From: Pseudomonadota bacterium
Lineage (GTDB): Bacteria > Pseudomonadota > Alphaproteobacteria > Azospirillales > Azospirillaceae
DNA length: 64,000 nucleotides
Assembly (NCBI GenBank): GCA_023423695.1
Contig: JAFAFA010000079.1
Location: 62,001 to 126,000 of the forward strand
Direction: 5' to 3'
The position numbers and the translations under genes were made by a program. Shown here one piece after another: positions 1 through 7,664 of the stretch (its first letter is position 1; every line of letters begins with the position of its first letter). Under the pieces are notes generated by a model. It ran no database searches, was not told the origin of the DNA, and worked only from the letters and a program-made list of their open reading frames with translations.

Positions 1-2
1 GC

Positions 3-272
3 CGGAACTATTACTACTTCGCGCTGCTGAGGCGGGAGAAGCTGGCGCCGGACAACAAGCTGTTCATGCTGTTCGCCCGAGCGGTCTATTTCATGGCGCG
101 GATCGATTGGAACGGCGAGCTGTTGGAGAAGCCGAACCCGCGCGCGCTGCCCAGCCGCAACGACATGCTGTTTTTCGTGGAGCGTGACAAGTCGGTCGTG
201 ACGCGCTATCGCACCGACCAGGATTTCCAGCGTCAGGTCAAGGCCGTGCTGGAAGCCTTCCCTGCTTCGTGA
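3..272 (+). CDS. C-terminal fragment of a hypothetical protein
   Basis: The reading frame is open from the left edge and ends at TGA 270-272, leaving the last 89 residues of a protein that starts outside the window. The fragment is rich in aromatic residues at its start (NYYYF) and otherwise looks soluble and helical, with no signal or clear membrane span. I do not recognise a family. It lies 34 bp upstream of the next gene on the same strand, so co-transcription is possible. Codon use (G/C at third positions) matches the neighbouring genes, which supports it being real coding sequence. Confidence 0.6.
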   Translation, partial: RNYYYFALLRREKLAPDNKLFMLFARAVYFMARIDWNGELLEKPNPRALPSRNDMLFFVERDKSVVTRYRTDQDFQRQVKAVLEAFPAS

Positions 273-306
273 TGTCCTGCTTCGCCATTACCCAAGGTTT
301 TCTGCC

Positions 307-1152
307 ATGCGTGCCCTGTCTCTGGTGAGCGGTCTTCTGGCTGCCGGCTCCATGCTCGCGGTTCTGGCGACGGCCCCGGCCTTGGCTGAGACGCCTGTCC
401 CGAACGCCGATGCACCGAACTGCGATGCCGCTAAGACGCCATCGGCGCAACTGCTCTGCCGAGACGCCCGACTGGTGGCGGCGGGCGAGGCGATGGAGGC
501 GGCGCTGGCGGCGTTGGGCGCAACCACCGACGCCACCGGACGGGCGGCGATCGAGGCCGGTCAGACCGTCTGGCGGGCGCGACGTGACGATGCCTGCCCG
601 GTGACCGCCGCCGACCTTGAAGATGCCAAGGCGACCAAGTCGCGCACCGACTGCCTGCTGCGCGTCACCCGCCAGCGTACCGCGGCGCTGGAGTCGGAAC
701 GACAGGCGCGCTCCCGTCCGGTCGCCGACCTGCCTCTGGCCGTCACCGGAGCCGCGGCACCACGATTCGTGGCACCGCAGGCGACGGTTCCCCCGATCAA
801 CCGCAAGGCGACACTGTCGGCTCTGGCCGGACGCTGGGCCAAGGCCGACCCGAACGACCGCACCGCCATCGACGATTGCCGCAGCTCATATCTGGAGATC
901 GGTGCCGACCGTACCCTGACCGCCGTCGATGCGCGGGTGCCGCAGTTTCCGCTGACCGGCCGCTTGCCGGCCGAGGGCGATCCGGTGCAGGAGGTGCCCG
1001 TGCACCCGCTGCCGCCTGCCGAAGGGGCTGCTGCTGCTGCGCCGCTGGCCGCCGTGCGTCTGCTGCCCGCCGACTCAGCGCGCTTCGACCGGCTGATCCT
1101 GCGCATGGCCGCACCTGCCACCTTCGCGGCAGAATTCGTCCGCTGCCGCTGA
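307..1152 (+). CDS. Secreted LprI/DUF1311-like protein
   Basis: This 281-residue protein has a clear N-terminal signal peptide (about residues 1-27, ending ALA-E), so it should be periplasmic. The region of about residues 35-125 has the paired cysteines and helical 'C-D-A-A-K-T-P-S-A-Q-L-L-C-R-D' pattern of the LprI-like (DUF1311) domain, first known from a lysozyme-inhibitor lipoprotein. No lipobox is present, so it is probably soluble. The C-terminal half (about 160-281) has an additional cysteine pair and no family I can name. A role in cell-wall or lysozyme defence would be inference from the domain name only. Confidence 0.65.
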   Translation: MRALSLVSGLLAAGSMLAVLATAPALAETPVPNADAPNCDAAKTPSAQLLCRDARLVAAGEAMEAALAALGATTDATGRAAIEAGQTVWRARRDDACPVTAADLEDAKATKSRTDCLLRVTRQRTAALESERQARSRPVADLPLAVTGAAAPRFVAPQATVPPINRKATLSALAGRWAKADPNDRTAIDDCRSSYLEIGADRTLTAVDARVPQFPLTGRLPAEGDPVQEVPVHPLPPAEGAAAAAPLAAVRLLPADSARFDRLILRMAAPATFAAEFVRCR

Positions 1153-1160
1153 CGTGTGTC

Positions 1161-1184
1161 GGTGCGAGCGGAAACGCTCGTACC
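1161..1184. terminator. GNRA-capped stem-loop between convergent genes
   Basis: A 10-bp stem (1161-1170 with 1175-1184, one G-U pair) closes a GAAA tetraloop. It sits between the convergent ends at 1152 and 1208. No U-run follows on either strand, so it is a candidate bidirectional terminator or mRNA 3'-end stabiliser rather than a classic intrinsic terminator. Confidence 0.4.
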
Positions 1185-1207
1185 GGCAATCCCGGCTGAC
1201 ATATCGT

Positions 1208-1987
1208 TCACACGGTGGGAATGGTACCGCCGTCGATGACGTATTCGGTACCGGTAATTGTTCCGGCCCGGTCGGAAGCGAGGAAAGCGATCAGGTTGGC
1301 GACATCTTCCGGTTTGGATGGCCTGCCGATGGGTATGCCGCCGAGCGAGTCCATGATGATCTGCTTGCCGCCTTCGTAATCAGTGCCGGCGTCCGTCGCG
1401 AGCCGCTCGGCCAACCGCACCGCCGCCTCGGTTTCGATCCAGCCGGGCGAAACGCGCACCACACGCACGCCCTGCGGCGAGACTTCCTTGGAGAGGCTCT
1501 TGCTGTAGGTCGAGAGCGCGGCCTTCGCGGCGGCATAGGCTGTCGTGGCCTCCGGCAACGGCAGCTCGCGCTGTATCGAGGTCACATGGATCACCACGCC
1601 GTGACCCTGCGCCACCATCGCGGGCACGAGTTCGCGGTCGAGCCGGATGGCGGGCATCAGGTTGAGATCGAGTTCCTTGCGCCACACTGCGTCGCTCAGT
1701 GCCGCGAATCCGCCCGCCGGTGCGGAGGAGCCGCCCAGCATGTGCACGATGGCATCGACTCCACCCAGGCGTTCGCGCACTGCTGCGGCGAGCGTGGCGC
1801 ACCCCTCCGCGGTCGTCAGGTCCGCGGAGACGAACATCTCCTCGTCCAGCGTATCAGGACGGGACCGTGCGGCGGTCAGCACACGGGCCCCCAGTTCGCG
1901 GAACAGCGCGACGGTGGCCGCACCGGCGCCGCGCGTGCCCGACGTGATGAGCGTTCGCTTGCCTTCGAGACTGATGAACGGGGTCAT
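1208..1987 (-). CDS. SDR family oxidoreductase
   Basis: This 259-residue protein is a classical short-chain dehydrogenase/reductase. The Rossmann nucleotide-binding loop reads TSGTRGAG at residues 15-22 (the usual TGxxxGxG with the first Gly as Ser). The catalytic Tyr/Lys pair is in YAAAK, and the C-terminal 'IDGGTIPTV' is typical of the family. The substrate cannot be told from sequence. I start it at ATG 1987 because the protein then begins at a normal SDR N-terminus; a longer in-frame extension would run through the divergent LysR gene. The LysR gene at 2094 is divergently oriented and is the likely regulator. Confidence 0.85.
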   Translation of the reverse strand: MTPFISLEGKRTLITSGTRGAGAATVALFRELGARVLTAARSRPDTLDEEMFVSADLTTAEGCATLAAAVRERLGGVDAIVHMLGGSSAPAGGFAALSDAVWRKELDLNLMPAIRLDRELVPAMVAQGHGVVIHVTSIQRELPLPEATTAYAAAKAALSTYSKSLSKEVSPQGVRVVRVSPGWIETEAAVRLAERLATDAGTDYEGGKQIIMDSLGGIPIGRPSKPEDVANLIAFLASDRAGTITGTEYVIDGGTIPTV

Positions 1988-2048
1988 GGATCGTTCTTTC
2001 TGATCGGGATTGCACTGTCCCGCAAAGGTAAGCCTGGACGCCTGTTCC

Positions 2049-2092
2049 GATAACCGGGATAAAATGGGATGTGGAATATCGATAAACGGGAC
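2049..2092. promoter_or_regulatory. Candidate operator: two direct repeats GATAAmCGGGAy
   Basis: Two 12-bp near-identical repeats, GATAACCGGGAT (2049-2060) and GATAAACGGGAC (2081-2092), lie 32 bp apart in the intergenic region shared by the SDR and LysR genes. The second abuts the LysR start codon. The spacing is about three helical turns, which fits a protein bound on one DNA face, probably the LysR product itself. This is inference from repeat pattern and position. Confidence 0.4.
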
Positions 2093-2093
2093 A

Positions 2094-3008
2094 ATGAACA
2101 GGGCTGAACTGAACGATCTGGATGCGGTCATCGCCATCGCACGACGGGGTTCGTTCCGCGCCGCGGCGCTCGATCTGGGCATGTCGACGACCGCGCTCAG
2201 CAACGCCATCGGAAAACTCGAAGCCGGTCTCGGCGTCCGACTGTTCAACCGGACGACGCGCAGCGTCTCGCTCACCGATGCAGGGCGGGTGTTCGTCGAG
2301 CAGGTTGGCCCGGCGTTGCAGGATGTTCACGGTGCCCTGGAAGCCGTGCGGTCGCAGCAGACGATTCCGTCAGGCACGTTGCGCATCAATGCGTTCGCCA
2401 CGGCGGCGCGCGAACTCCTCTCGCCGCTGGTGCTGGAGTTCCTGCGCCGCTATCCGGAGGTGCATGTCGACCTCGTCACCGAAGGGCGGCTGGTGGACAT
2501 AGTCGCCGAAGGGTTCGACTTCGGTGTCCGGGTGGCCGACCTTGTCCCCAGCGACATGATCGCGATTTCCCTGGGGCGTCCGCAGCGATATGCCGTCGTC
2601 GGATCTCCGGCATATTTCGGGAAGCATGATCGGCCCTGCGTGCCGCCTGACCTGCTCAATCACCCGTGCATTCGTGTCCGCCTGCCGAACGGAGCCATTT
2701 TCCGGTGGCAATTCGAGAAGGACGGACAGCCGGCACACATCGATGTGGATGGACCGGTCACCCTGGACGAGGCCAGTCTGGCACGGATCGCCGCCCTGGA
2801 AGGCATTGGTCTCGGCTTCTTCATGGAACAGGACGTGAGGACCGACCTGGCGGCGGGCCATCTCGTTCGCGTGCTCGATGACTGGACGCCGCCGCGTGCC
2901 GGGCTCTGCCTCTACTATTCCGGACGGCGCAATCCCTCCGCGGCCTTCAGGGCCTTCATCGGCTTGGCCCGCGAACTCGGTGCAAAGGGCGGTTCTCTAG
3001 ATTCGTGA
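2094..3008 (+). CDS. LysR family transcriptional regulator
   Basis: This 304-residue protein has the LysR winged helix-turn-helix in the first 60 residues (LNDLDAVIAIARRGSFRAAA, then the recognition helix region up to LFNRTTRSVSLTDAG). A periplasmic-binding-protein-like effector domain follows from about residue 90. The start at ATG 2094 gives the normal LysR N-terminus. It is divergent from the SDR gene and probably controls it and itself. The effector is unknown. Its last 12 bp overlap the end of the convergent aldose epimerase gene. Confidence 0.9.
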   Translation: MNRAELNDLDAVIAIARRGSFRAAALDLGMSTTALSNAIGKLEAGLGVRLFNRTTRSVSLTDAGRVFVEQVGPALQDVHGALEAVRSQQTIPSGTLRINAFATAARELLSPLVLEFLRRYPEVHVDLVTEGRLVDIVAEGFDFGVRVADLVPSDMIAISLGRPQRYAVVGSPAYFGKHDRPCVPPDLLNHPCIRVRLPNGAIFRWQFEKDGQPAHIDVDGPVTLDEASLARIAALEGIGLGFFMEQDVRTDLAAGHLVRVLDDWTPPRAGLCLYYSGRRNPSAAFRAFIGLARELGAKGGSLDS

Positions 3009-3893
3009 TACGAGGAAGCGGACGGTCATCGACAGCCGCTCCCCCGCCGGCAGGGCGATGACGCCGGCATCCGGTTCCTGTGGACGGTTCAGCGCGTCGG
3101 TCATGTGGGTGACCGGCTCCAGGCACAGATAGGGCTCGCCGGGCGGGGCATAGACGATCAGGTGGCCGACCGGCCCGTCTGCCATCATGGTCAGGCGCAG
3201 CCGCTCCCGCGGGCGGTCGAGCGTCGCCGTGCCCGACCATCCCGTGAAGCCGTTGTCGAGCGCCATATGGTCTATGACCACGCCGTGCCGGAAATCCCAG
3301 GCGGCGGGCAGGGGGCGGCGGCGGGACGGCAGGATGGTGTCGTCATTGTCCCAGACGCCGCGAACATCGGCGGTGACGATGCTGCCGGGCGACTTGGCGA
3401 GATAGGGATGCAGCCCCAGCCCGGCTGGCATGTCGCTGTCGGACTCGTTGATCAGGTCGAGGGTGACGGTCAGACCCTCGCCGTCGAGCGCCACGGTCTG
3501 CATCGCACGGTAGCTCCAGGGCCAGTCGTCGGCGCGGTGGGCAAAGCCCATGCGGAGCGCATCGTCGGCCGCGGCCTCCACGGTCCAGGGAGTTGACCAG
3601 CCATGGCCGTGGATGCGGTGGGGCGATCCGGGATCGGTGGCGAGCACGACCTCCCGCCCCTGGAAGACGAAACGGCCGCCGCCGATGCGGTTGGAAAAGG
3701 GGACCAGCGGGAAGCAGGCCATGTCCGGGGCGAAATCGCCGGCCAGCGCACCATCAGAGGCGGGGCGGAAGAGATCGACCGGACCGCTGGGCGTCGACAG
3801 GCTCCAACTCGCCAGAGACCCGCCGATGTGCGGAGCCGCGGTGAGCGTCATGGCCCCGTGCCGCAACGCGATGATGGTGCCGGTCCGGATCAT
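2997..3893 (-). CDS. Aldose 1-epimerase family protein
   Basis: This 298-residue cytoplasmic protein belongs to the mutarotase (GalM-like) family, which interconverts alpha and beta anomers of hexoses. Visible family marks are FPLVPFSNRI near residue 65, the IHGHGW segment (catalytic/binding His), GLHPYL near residue 165, and CLEPVTHMTDA near residue 260, which carries the catalytic Glu. Length is normal for the family. It does not sit in a sugar-utilisation operon here, so the exact sugar is unknown. It overlaps the LysR gene tail to tail by 12 bp. Confidence 0.88.
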   Translation of the reverse strand: MIRTGTIIALRHGAMTLTAAPHIGGSLASWSLSTPSGPVDLFRPASDGALAGDFAPDMACFPLVPFSNRIGGGRFVFQGREVVLATDPGSPHRIHGHGWSTPWTVEAAADDALRMGFAHRADDWPWSYRAMQTVALDGEGLTVTLDLINESDSDMPAGLGLHPYLAKSPGSIVTADVRGVWDNDDTILPSRRRPLPAAWDFRHGVVIDHMALDNGFTGWSGTATLDRPRERLRLTMMADGPVGHLIVYAPPGEPYLCLEPVTHMTDALNRPQEPDAGVIALPAGERLSMTVRFLVSRI

Positions 3894-3977
3894 GCGTTTC
3901 CCCCATCGTCAGCGTCCCGGCTTTTATCGCACATGCGAAGACCGAAAGGAACGGCCGCCGCCGGTGGCGCAACGCTG

Positions 3978-4022
3978 ACACAGTTTCTGTGTGTTTGACG
4001 AAAAATGTGGGTTTCGTACACC
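3978..4022 (+). promoter_or_regulatory. Inverted repeat next to a sigma70-like promoter for the kinase
   Basis: A perfect 6-bp inverted repeat ACACAG-TTT-CTGTGT (3978-3992) is followed at once by TTGACG (3995-4000), a good -35 element. TACACC (4017-4022), 16 bp further on, is a moderate -10. The palindrome directly upstream of -35 looks like an activator or repressor site controlling the kinase gene that starts at 4146. Inferred from sequence only. Confidence 0.4.
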
Positions 4023-4145
4023 CCTCCTTTACCCTCCACCGGCGACGATGGGCGCAAACCGGGGTGCGTGCAGCCGCGGATGTCAACGCGGGGATCGCCC
4101 CGTTGTTGCCATCGACGGAAAGGCCATCCTCAGGAAAGGTCGGGA

Positions 4146-6803
4146 GTGTCCAGGTCACCGCTCAGCCGCGCGATGCTGCCGCCGCAGGCCGCCACGGGCT
4201 CGCTCGACGAGGCGGAACTGTGCGGCGCCCTGGCGGATTACCATGCGCTGCCGGCGCGGATGGTGATCGGCGTCGTGCTGCGTCCGTACCTGGACCCGCT
4301 GTGCCTGACGCCCACCGAACTGATCCATCTCGCCAAGCCGCTGAAATCCTGCCTGGACCAGGGGGCGCTGGTGGAATCCGCCATCACCAGGGTCGCCGCC
4401 GCGCAGGCCCGTGCGCCGGGGCAGGAGCAGTCGAAGCGCCGTCAGTCCATCCGTAGCGCGGTGGATGAGAGCTGGTCCAGGGCGCGCTCCGCCCAGGCCG
4501 CCTTTGCCGCCATGCCGCGCGGGCGCCGGCCGGTGGACTGGCTGCTGTCCCAGGGAACCGCAACGCCGACCGGCGACGCCGGGTACGACCTGCGGGTGGC
4601 GGTCGCCCTGGAGCTGACGGAGATCAAGAGCTGGGGCGGCAAGCTGGACCGGCTGCTGGAACTGCACCAGTGGGATCGGGACGAACGGCTGGCCGCTGCA
4701 GTCGACGGGGTGATCGGCGATGTTCTGGGCTCCGCCGCCGCGGGGGCGGAGCTGTTCGGCGCCAACCTGCTGCCCGGATCCCTGCTGTCCACCCTGTGCG
4801 ACATGCTGTTCGGCCGGATCGGCATGGAGGCCATGGGGCCGAATCGCATCGGCGTGCTGAACGCCCTGTTCCGGCAGGGCAAGCTTCCGATGGCGAAGGC
4901 CGCCGTGCTGGACCGCATCCGCCGGCAGTTGAAGGCGCCCCAGCCGCTGGGCCGCGGCGCCTTCGACCAGGAGGCGGAACTGCTGAAGACGCTGACCGGG
5001 CATCTGCTGACCCGCGACGGGCTGATCGGTGGAGCGGCGATGGCGGATGCTCTGACCGTGCGCTATTCGCGCCGGCTGGAACAGGGTGGGGCCAGTGCTT
5101 ATCGCCGCTCCATCATCGGCCTCAGCGAAGGGCAGCCGGACCTGATCTGCCGCATCCATTATCTCACCCGCGTTGCCGCCACTCCCGCCGGGGCGCGCCA
5201 TGCGGACGAGATCCTTGCCTCGCTGGACGCCGCGGTCGGCAACGAGCTGCTGATTGAGAACATGCTGGTGCAGACGCCGGACACGGCGCTGCTGGAGCGC
5301 GACTTCGCCCGCGCGCTGGCGGCCGTCCGCTCCGCTCCGCTTCCGGCGGATGCCTGCGAACGGATCGCCGCCCGTGCTGAACGTTCCGTCGACGAGTATG
5401 TGAAGACCGGGCAGCTTGCCGCCCGGCTGAAGCAGGTTGAGCCGGTGCTGCGCCGCCGCACCATCCGGCTGGCGGAGGTCGCCTGCTCCGGACTGATCCG
5501 CGAGGACGGCGCTCTGCCGCTGGTGCGGCAGCATATCCTGGAGATCGTGCGGCAACCGCAGTTCCAGGCAGAGATCGCCCAGCCCGACAGCGACGTCGCC
5601 CAGGCCGAGGTGCGCCGGCTGCTGCATCTGCTCGACCGCCTGCGCCAGATGGCCACCGCTCCGGCTCCGCCGCCGGTGGCGATACCGGTGCCGGGTGCGC
5701 ATCGGCCGCGTCCGCACAGTGTCGATACCGTCTGCAGTCCGGCCGCCGCCATTGCCGCCATGCCTGCCTCGGCTCGGGTGCCGGCGAATACGGTTCTGGT
5801 CGGCACGCCGACTGTTGCGAGCGCCCGGACGGCTTCGGAAGAGCTTTGCCCGAACTGCTATACTGCCCGGATGACGTCCAGTCCCTGCACCGGCTGCGGA
5901 TTTCCGGCGAGGTTGGACAACCGGCCGGGGGTGCATCTGGCGCCCGGCACGCTTCTGCATGGCCGTTACCGTGCCGGGCGGGTGCTGGGGCAGGGCGGGT
6001 TCGGCGCCACCTATCTGGGCTGGGACGACCGGCTGCGGGTGAAGGTGGCGATCAAGGAATACTACCCCGCCAACTTGATCGCGCGGCTTCCCAACGCCGC
6101 CGCCGTTTCCCCCTTCTCCGACGAACATGCGGAGACGTTCGCCGTCGGCCTCGCCAAATTCCTGGAAGAGGCGCGGACGCTTGCCCGCCTGCGCGAGGTG
6201 CGCGAGATCGTCGGCGTCCAGGACTTCTTCGAGGAGAACGGCACCGCCTATCTGGTGATGGAGCTGCTGGAAGGCCGCACCATGAAGAAGTATCTGGCCG
6301 ATTGCGGCGGCCGGATCGACGTGAGGCGGACGCTGTCGGTGGTGACGCCCATCGCCAAGGCGCTGCAGGCCATCCACGAGCAGGGGCTGATCCACCGCGA
6401 CGTCAGCCCGGACAACATCTTCCTGACCAATGGCGGCGACCGCAAGCTGCTGGACTTCGGCGCGGCCCGGCAGACGGCGCGGCCGGGGGCCGGTCTGACC
6501 GTCATCCTGAAGCCGGGCTATGCCCCGCCGGAGCAGTATTCGAACGAGGGGCGCCAGGGCGCCTGGTCGGACGTATATGCGCTGTGCGCCACGATCTATC
6601 TGGCGCTGACCGGCCGCACCCCGCCGGACGCCACCGCCCGCTTCATGAACGACAAGGTATCGAGGCCGTCCGAACTGGGGGTGGCGCTGCCGCCGGGATT
6701 CGAGAAGGTGCTGATGTCCGGGCTGGCGATGCGCTGGCAGGACCGGCCGCAGTCGATGAAGGATCTGCTGCGCGCCATGACCACCGCATTGGCCGGCGGC
6801 TGA
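4146..6803 (+). CDS. Serine/threonine protein kinase with zinc ribbon and large N-terminal domain
   Basis: This 885-residue protein ends in a eukaryotic-like Ser/Thr kinase domain. The glycine loop GQGGFGATY is near residue 615, the ATP lysine is in VAIKEYYP near 637, the catalytic loop is HRDVSPDN near 750, LDFGAAR (DFG) is near 769, and PGYAPPEQY is the activation/P+1 segment. Just before the kinase is a CxxC...CxxC zinc ribbon (CPNCYTA... CTGCGF). The first ~550 residues are helical and match nothing I recognise. No membrane span or PASTA repeat is seen, so it should be cytoplasmic. I chose GTG 4146 because AGGAAAGG (4132-4139) lies 6 bp upstream. The substrate is unknown. Confidence 0.85.
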   Translation: MSRSPLSRAMLPPQAATGSLDEAELCGALADYHALPARMVIGVVLRPYLDPLCLTPTELIHLAKPLKSCLDQGALVESAITRVAAAQARAPGQEQSKRRQSIRSAVDESWSRARSAQAAFAAMPRGRRPVDWLLSQGTATPTGDAGYDLRVAVALELTEIKSWGGKLDRLLELHQWDRDERLAAAVDGVIGDVLGSAAAGAELFGANLLPGSLLSTLCDMLFGRIGMEAMGPNRIGVLNALFRQGKLPMAKAAVLDRIRRQLKAPQPLGRGAFDQEAELLKTLTGHLLTRDGLIGGAAMADALTVRYSRRLEQGGASAYRRSIIGLSEGQPDLICRIHYLTRVAATPAGARHADEILASLDAAVGNELLIENMLVQTPDTALLERDFARALAAVRSAPLPADACERIAARAERSVDEYVKTGQLAARLKQVEPVLRRRTIRLAEVACSGLIREDGALPLVRQHILEIVRQPQFQAEIAQPDSDVAQAEVRRLLHLLDRLRQMATAPAPPPVAIPVPGAHRPRPHSVDTVCSPAAAIAAMPASARVPANTVLVGTPTVASARTASEELCPNCYTARMTSSPCTGCGFPARLDNRPGVHLAPGTLLHGRYRAGRVLGQGGFGATYLGWDDRLRVKVAIKEYYPANLIARLPNAAAVSPFSDEHAETFAVGLAKFLEEARTLARLREVREIVGVQDFFEENGTAYLVMELLEGRTMKKYLADCGGRIDVRRTLSVVTPIAKALQAIHEQGLIHRDVSPDNIFLTNGGDRKLLDFGAARQTARPGAGLTVILKPGYAPPEQYSNEGRQGAWSDVYALCATIYLALTGRTPPDATARFMNDKVSRPSELGVALPPGFEKVLMSGLAMRWQDRPQSMKDLLRAMTTALAGG

Positions 6804-6854
6804 CAATGGCGTGACCGACAGTGGTGTGGCCGGCAGCGGCGTGATCCGGGCATG

Positions 6855-6882
6855 AAAAAGGGGACCGGCGCACCGGTCCCCC
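6855..6882 (-). terminator. Intrinsic terminator of the cyclophilin gene
   Basis: A 9-bp GC-rich stem (6860-6868 with 6873-6881) with a CGCA loop is followed on the minus strand by five U residues (the A-run at 6855-6859). It lies 26 bp past the stop of the cyclophilin gene. It may also stop transcription from the convergent kinase gene, although the plus-strand tail is poor in U. Confidence 0.8.
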
Positions 6883-6907
6883 GTTTCTGGTCCGCTGGAG
6901 CGATGCC

Positions 6908-7477
6908 TTACTTGGCGTCGGCAGCCACCTGCATCTTGATGATCTTGTCCGGGTCGGTGACCTGACCGTTGCGGGACTGGCTGCCCTTCTTGATCATGTC
7001 GACGAACTCCATGCCTTCGACCACGCGGCCCCAGACCGTGTACTGGCGATCCAAGAAGTTCGACGGCGCGAAGCAGATGAAGAACTGGCTGTCGGCGCTG
7101 TCCGGATCCTGAGCGCGGGCCATCGACAGGGTCCCGCGGATGTGCGGGGCGCTGGAGAACTCGGCCTTCAGCTTCTTGCCGGAGCCGCCCATGCCGGTGC
7201 CGGTCGGGTCGCCGGTCTGGGCCATGAAGCCGTCGATGACGCGGTGGAAGACGACGCCGTCGTAGAAGCCCTGGCGGGTCAGTTCCTTGATGCGGGCGAC
7301 GTGGTTCGGCGCCAGGTCGGGCCGCAGTTCGATCACCACGCGACCATCCTTGAGGTCGAGGTAAATGGTGTTTTCCGGATCCAAGGCCTTCGCCTCCCCT
7401 TGCGAGACTGTAAAGAACGAGACAGTGAAGATTGTGGCGAACAAGGCCGCCAGCAACGCGCGGGTCCACCGCTTCAT
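6908..7477 (-). CDS. Exported cyclophilin-type peptidyl-prolyl cis-trans isomerase
   Basis: This 189-residue protein has an N-terminal signal peptide (about residues 1-31, KRW...ALLAALFATIFT...) followed by a complete cyclophilin domain. Family motifs are FHRVIDGFMAQTGDP (with the catalytic Arg, Phe and Gln), GTLSMARA, and SQFFICF. It should catalyse proline isomerisation during folding of periplasmic proteins. The start at ATG 7477 is chosen because the signal peptide begins there. It is monocistronic: the divergent YdbH-like gene lies upstream and a strong terminator lies downstream. Confidence 0.9.
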   Translation of the reverse strand: MKRWTRALLAALFATIFTVSFFTVSQGEAKALDPENTIYLDLKDGRVVIELRPDLAPNHVARIKELTRQGFYDGVVFHRVIDGFMAQTGDPTGTGMGGSGKKLKAEFSSAPHIRGTLSMARAQDPDSADSQFFICFAPSNFLDRQYTVWGRVVEGMEFVDMIKKGSQSRNGQVTDPDKIIKMQVAADAK

Positions 7478-7664
7478 GCGAAACACTCCGATGAGCCGAA
7501 ATCCGCACCCCGGACCATAGGGGAAAAGCGGGGGAATGCAAAGCCGCGCTGGCGGGGGGTGGCGATCCGCCAAAAGTCACGGATGACCGACGCTTGTCCG
7601 GGTGTTCATCGCAGCAAGGACATGGCAAGCCATTCGGATCGAAGGAGCGGGGAGGGGACGGCGG

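Noticed and set aside
4155..7628. 1157-residue open frame on the minus strand through the kinase and cyclophilin genes
   Set aside because: It is rich in Gln/Arg/His/Gly, spans two unrelated genes on opposite strands, and has no motif; the kinase and cyclophilin motifs on the other frames are unambiguous. High GC makes such shadow frames common.
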